DNA from: Paracoccaceae bacterium
GTDB lineage: Bacteria; Pseudomonadota; Alphaproteobacteria; Rhodobacterales; Rhodobacteraceae
Length of the DNA: 64,000 bases
Direction of reading: 5' to 3'
Assembly: GCA_016744015.1 (NCBI GenBank)
Contig: JADGFD010000001.1
Location: forward strand, 310,001 to 374,000
Of the stretch, positions 60,167 through 64,000 are shown in pieces. A model generated the notes under the pieces. The model was not told where the DNA came from. It did not search any database and was given only the letters and a program-made list of their open reading frames with translations. A program made the translations under genes and the position numbers. Each line of letters opens with the position of its first letter. The stretch's first letter is position 1.

Positions 60167-62062
60167 TTAGTCCTTAGTCCATTCCCATGGATGGGCAAAA
60201 TCTCCCAACACGGCAGTAACGGCTTCATCGGTGATAGACACATCTTCGGTTTTCACCTGTGCCACCAACCCACGTTTTTTGTCTTCGGTTGCCATAGGCA
60301 CCGTGGCATCTAGCCCTGCCTCTTTCAGCGCTGCCGTATAAACCCGCGCAATCGCGAGCTTGCGCAGTTCATTTTTCAAGATTTTACCAACTGCGGTTTT
60401 AGGCAATTCGTCAAGAACTTCTACATATTTTGGACGAGCCGCACGCTCTTCCACATGCTCTTTCATGTGGGCGAGAAGCTCATCTTCGGACACGGTCGCG
60501 CCGTCTATCAGCTCTACATAAACGCAAGGGATTTCACCCGAATGGGCGTCGGGCTGGCCAATGGCACCAGAAAGCGCAATCTCAGGATGGCTGGCCAGTG
60601 CTTCCTCAATTTCGGCGGGGTCAATATTATGGCCTCCACGGATAATCAAATCTTTGGCGCGGCCCGTAATCCAGAGGAAACCGTCCGCATCTATTCGGCC
60701 CAAATCACCGGTGCGCAGGTGGGTTTTGTTGGCAAAAAGGCCTTCGTTTTTGTCAACCTCGACATAAGTGGCACCCACTATAACGCCGGGGTTCGCCACA
60801 CAAATCTCACCAATTTCATCCACTGCACGCTCGGTGTTCACGCCGCCCTGAGGGTCACAATCATAAATTTTCACATCCGAATAAGGGAATGGCAGCCCGA
60901 CCGAACCGATTTTGCGCTCGCCTGCGACGGGATTAATAGAGATCAGGCAGGTGGCTTCGGTCATGCCGTAGCCCTCTAAAACACGAATGCCCGTCGCGGC
61001 TTCAAACTTTTTAAACAACTCTACCGGCAGTGGGGCTGAGCCGCAAAGCGCGTATTTGAGCGTGGAAACATCAGCGTTCACCTCGCGCTGCATTAGCGCG
61101 GCCACCGCCGTGGGCACTGTGACCATAAAGCTGGCTTTATGGCGCTCGATCAGCTTCCAGAAATTGTCAAACACGCCATCTCCGCGATAGCCCTGCGGCG
61201 TGGGCATAACCATTTGCGCACCAGAGGCAATGCACGCCATCAAAATTGGGTAGGCGGCAAAAACATGGAACATTGGCAACGGGCAAATCAACACATCTTT
61301 ATGGGAGAGTATTTGGTATTCCGAGCACCAACCGTTATATATCATACCCGAGAACTTGTGCTGCGCGACCTTGGGCATGCCCGTGGTGCCGCCCGTATGG
61401 AAGTAAGCTGCCACACGGTCATCCGCGGCTTCCACCCATCCCAATGTTTTGCTTTGCTTTTCTATTTCTGCATTAAAATTCAAAACCTTAGCCGAGTGCT
61501 TTACTTCAACTTTTGGCCGCAATAACGGGATAAGCCACGCCAAGGGTGGCTTAAGGTAGCGCTTGAGGTCCACTTCTAGAATGGTTTTAACATCCGGTGC
61601 CAACGCCACAGAATCTGCGGCCAGCTGCGCCAAATCCGTTTTGGGAAATGGCGCGAGAGTTACCACCACTTTAGCTCCGGTTTCCCGTAAGATAGAGCCG
61701 ATTTGTTCGGCCGAAAGCAGGGGATTAATCGGGTTAACAATGCCCGCTGTAGAGCCAGAAATAAAGGTCAGAACGGCCTCATTACAATTCGGTAAAATAT
61801 AGGCAATTACGTCATTTTCTTCCACTCCGAGTGAGCGAAAAAGATTGGCGCTTTGCGCTACACGCTCACGCAGGCCTGTCCAAGTAAAGGTTTCTTCTGG
61901 GTCCGTTGGCCCCGATTTGAGCATAAACGTCAGCGCTTTTTGGCTCGGGAACTTATCGGCGGTTTGGGAAAGCAGCTCAAACAGAGTGTTGGCACTCCAG
62001 CGACCAGATACGTCCATTTCCTGCTCTACGGATATTTTTTCTTTTATTGTCGCAACTTCCAC
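60167..62062 (-). CDS. Acyl-CoA synthetase (AMP-forming)
   Basis: A 631-residue ANL-superfamily enzyme that activates a carboxylic acid to acyl-AMP and then acyl-CoA. P-loop 'AYFHTGGTTGMPKVAQHKFS', 'LEGYGMTEATCLISINPVAG' (motif 5), 'LRTGDLGRIDADGFLWITGR' and the catalytic Lys in 'LPKTAVGKILKNELRKLAIA'. The 631 length and domain order match the 'acyl-CoA synthetase' group near FadD. The start is the GTG at 62062, with GGAGG eight bases upstream; the longer frame overlaps the ABC transporter gene and is not real. Substrate chain length cannot be told. Confidence 0.88.
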   Translation of the reverse strand: MEVATIKEKISVEQEMDVSGRWSANTLFELLSQTADKFPSQKALTFMLKSGPTDPEETFTWTGLRERVAQSANLFRSLGVEENDVIAYILPNCNEAVLTFISGSTAGIVNPINPLLSAEQIGSILRETGAKVVVTLAPFPKTDLAQLAADSVALAPDVKTILEVDLKRYLKPPLAWLIPLLRPKVEVKHSAKVLNFNAEIEKQSKTLGWVEAADDRVAAYFHTGGTTGMPKVAQHKFSGMIYNGWCSEYQILSHKDVLICPLPMFHVFAAYPILMACIASGAQMVMPTPQGYRGDGVFDNFWKLIERHKASFMVTVPTAVAALMQREVNADVSTLKYALCGSAPLPVELFKKFEAATGIRVLEGYGMTEATCLISINPVAGERKIGSVGLPFPYSDVKIYDCDPQGGVNTERAVDEIGEICVANPGVIVGATYVEVDKNEGLFANKTHLRTGDLGRIDADGFLWITGRAKDLIIRGGHNIDPAEIEEALASHPEIALSGAIGQPDAHSGEIPCVYVELIDGATVSEDELLAHMKEHVEERAARPKYVEVLDELPKTAVGKILKNELRKLAIARVYTAALKEAGLDATVPMATEDKKRGLVAQVKTEDVSITDEAVTAVLGDFAHPWEWTKD

Positions 62063-62123
62063 GTTCAACCCCTCCAAGTTTTTCAAGAGGATACCGCAAA
62101 AGCGCTTTAGAGCAAGAAAAAGA

Positions 62124-63905
62124 TTAACCGAGTTGACCCGCGGTAAACTGAAGCTTGGCAAGGCGGGCATAGAGGCCGTTATCGGCGACCAGTTCGTCAT
62201 GTGTGCCTTCAGCCACCACTTTGCCTTCGTCAAAAACCACTATCCGGTCAGCTTTTTTTACTGTGGCCAAGCGGTGTGCGATAATCAACGTTGTGCGCTC
62301 AACTGCCATAGCCTCCACGGCTTGCTGCACCGCGCGCTCGGATTCAGCATCCAGCGCCGAGGTGGCTTCATCGAGCAACAGCACCGGGGCATCGCGCAAA
62401 ATGGCCCGCGCAAGGGCGATGCGCTGCTTTTGCCCGCCCGAAAGCATGACCCCGCGCTCGCCGACATAGCTATCATACCCCTCGGGAAGCTTGCTGAGGA
62501 ACTCATGCGCAGCGGCGGCCCTGGCGGCTTCGATCACTTCGTCGTCGGTCGCATTTGGCCGGCCAAAGCGGATGTTTTCCATCGCCGAGGTGGCGAAGAT
62601 CACCGGTTCTTGCGGCACCAGCGCCATTTGTCGGCGCATGTCCTCGCGGCTCAGGTCCGCCAAGGCGTGCCCTTCAAGGGTTATTACGCCATCGGAAGGT
62701 TCATAAAATCGCATAAGGAGCTGGAATATGGTCGATTTACCCGCGCCCGACGGCCCGACCAGCGCTACAGTTTCACCCGCTTTGATGCTAAGATTCAGGC
62801 CGCTCAATGCTGCAATTTTCGGACGCGCAGGGTAATGGAAAGTCACATCCTTAAAGACTATTTCGCCATGAATGGGAGATGGCAGCGCATCCGGTGACAC
62901 CGGATCCTGGATCGGGTCCTCCGCGTTTATCAGCTCGACTAGCCGCTCCGTGGCCCCTGCCGCGCGCTGTAGCTCGCCCCAGATTTCAGAAAGCGCCCCA
63001 ACTGCCCCCGCAACCATCACGGAATAAATGACAAACTGCACCAGCTGCCCTGCCCCCATTTCACCGCGCTGCACCACGCCGGCGCCCATCCACAGCACGG
63101 TTACGATGCCAGTAAACACCAGAAAAATGATCGACGCCGTCATGATAGATCGGGTCAAAATCCGCTTTTTCGCGGTTTCAAAACTCGCCTCGATCAGCCC
63201 GTCATATTTGTCGCGGCTCTGGGTTTCATGAGTATAGGCCTGCACGGTTTGCGCGGCCAACAGCGTTTCAGACGCCATGCCCGAGCTATCAGCGATACGA
63301 TCTTGGCTTTCACGCGAGAGGTTACGCAAGCGGCGGCCAAACACCACGATCGGCACAATAATCAGCGGCACGGTGAGCAGCACGAGGCCTGTAAGATAGG
63401 CCGAGGTAAACAGCATAAAGCCCAGCCCGCCAATAAACATCAGCACATTGCGCAGGGCCACCGAAATAGACGAGCTGATAACCGAAAGAATAAGCGTTGT
63501 GTCTGTGGTGAGGCGCGAAAGCACCTCGCCCGTCATGATTTTCTCATAAAACACCGGCGACATGCCGATCACTTTGTTATAAACGACCTGCCGTATGTCT
63601 GCAATTACCCGTTCTCCAAGGCGGGTAACAAGATAAAAGCGCAGCGCTGTGCCAATGGCGAGCGCGCCCGCGATCAAAATCGCATAGATGAAAACCTGAT
63701 CAATATCGGCAAGATTATCCTTGGAGAACCCATCAATAACCCCACGCACAACCAGCGGGAAGCTCAGCGACAGCCCGGCCGTTAGCACAAGCGCCCAAAG
63801 TGCGCCCCACATCAGCCTGGCATAGGGCTTCAAAAATGGCATTAACTGCCGCAATGGCCCCACATTTTTGGACTTGGCGCGGTTTTCAGGATTGTCATTC
63901 GCCAT
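62124..63905 (-). CDS. ABC exporter (MsbA/lipid A-type), fused permease and ATPase
   Basis: A 593-residue half-transporter with six membrane helices (about 30-320) and an ATPase: Walker A 'VALVGPSGAGKSTIFQLLMR', Q-loop 'VPQEPVIFATSAMENIRFG', signature 'GVMLSGGQKQRIALARAIL', Walker B 'VLLLDEATSALDAESERAV', H-loop 'RTTLIIAHRLATVKKAD'. Fused exporters of this kind act as homodimers on lipids, peptides or drugs; the substrate is open. Start at 63905 has AAGGGGG upstream. It is followed after 61 bp by the acyl-CoA synthetase gene, suggesting a lipid connection, as inference. Bases 63906-64000 hold no feature I can name. Confidence 0.9.
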   Translation of the reverse strand: MANDNPENRAKSKNVGPLRQLMPFLKPYARLMWGALWALVLTAGLSLSFPLVVRGVIDGFSKDNLADIDQVFIYAILIAGALAIGTALRFYLVTRLGERVIADIRQVVYNKVIGMSPVFYEKIMTGEVLSRLTTDTTLILSVISSSISVALRNVLMFIGGLGFMLFTSAYLTGLVLLTVPLIIVPIVVFGRRLRNLSRESQDRIADSSGMASETLLAAQTVQAYTHETQSRDKYDGLIEASFETAKKRILTRSIMTASIIFLVFTGIVTVLWMGAGVVQRGEMGAGQLVQFVIYSVMVAGAVGALSEIWGELQRAAGATERLVELINAEDPIQDPVSPDALPSPIHGEIVFKDVTFHYPARPKIAALSGLNLSIKAGETVALVGPSGAGKSTIFQLLMRFYEPSDGVITLEGHALADLSREDMRRQMALVPQEPVIFATSAMENIRFGRPNATDDEVIEAARAAAAHEFLSKLPEGYDSYVGERGVMLSGGQKQRIALARAILRDAPVLLLDEATSALDAESERAVQQAVEAMAVERTTLIIAHRLATVKKADRIVVFDEGKVVAEGTHDELVADNGLYARLAKLQFTAGQLG

Positions 63906-64000
63906 TATGGCCCCCTTGTATATTGCCAATGCAAATAAGCGCGGACGGGTCAAACCACAAGGGACGAATGGTCAATTTTGAATGTTTGGAGCGGGCGACG

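Noticed and set aside
62062-62233. N-terminal extension of the acyl-CoA synthetase to 62233
   Set aside because: It overlaps the ABC exporter gene by about 110 bases, while the GTG at 62062 has a strong ribosome-binding site.

Overview
The window looks like a chromosome segment from an alphaproteobacterium of the order Rhodobacterales, probably a marine member of the Roseobacter group with moderate GC. The call rests on gene content and order: a ctrA gene next to sciP (DUF1153), an iscR-led suf operon with a short NifS-like desulfurase and YIP1-domain genes, an IscR without the usual cysteine ligands, and a FliG/FliM-like pair of the divergent Rhodobacterales type. The species cannot be named from the sequence.

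Layout. 1-9 kb: the end of a PstS-like/OmpA fusion protein, a CoA-binding protein with metY, a LysE exporter, rlmB, a secreted FG-GAP protein, a lipoprotein, rarD, sodB and an EamA transporter. 9-21 kb: an Lrp-type regulator divergent from a class V aminotransferase, a YeeE/YedE sulfur transporter with an FNR-like box, a second class V enzyme, a cysteine synthase, a large MscS channel, AlaX and an unusual Ala/Met/Leu-rich orphan protein. 21-29 kb is the accessory part: tRNA-Ser(GGA) with a decayed integrase, tRNA-Tyr(GTA), dsbB, a VTT protein, a DUF1963 protein, a broken sulfotransferase, tRNA-Leu(CAA), a frameshifted integrase, a decayed IS3-family element and an oppositely oriented integrase fragment that abuts lpd.

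29-39 kb: lpd, then the iron-sulfur operon iscR-iscS-sufB-(membrane protein)-sufC-sufD-YIP1-YIP1-sufS, read leftwards with mostly overlapping or abutting genes. 39-49 kb: an alpha/beta hydrolase, tyrS, a BASS/ACR3-like permease, two outer-membrane beta-barrel proteins, a DUF3179 protein, two cyclophilins, trmFO with gluQ, hisI and an IscU-like scaffold. 49-64 kb: a 36-residue membrane protein, recG, ligA, ctrA, sciP, mnmA, an EamA transporter, a YmdB-like phosphoesterase, FliG- and FliM-like genes, an acyl-CoA synthetase and an ABC exporter.

Several themes recur. Sulfur and iron-sulfur metabolism is heavily represented (metY, YeeE, a cysteine synthase, four class V PLP enzymes, suf, an IscU-like scaffold), as is tRNA maturation and quality control (AlaX, TrmFO, GluQ, MnmA, TyrS, RlmB for rRNA). 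The most unusual structure is a family of dispersed intergenic repeats. They share a CCGAGCGnAGCGAGG core, a TTTTCAGCTTGCTGAAAA-type hairpin and a long hairpin whose arms differ between copies but stay complementary. A separate 36-bp palindromic unit occurs in tandem in one place and inside the loop of such a hairpin in another. I found no CRISPR array, rRNA operon or replication origin.
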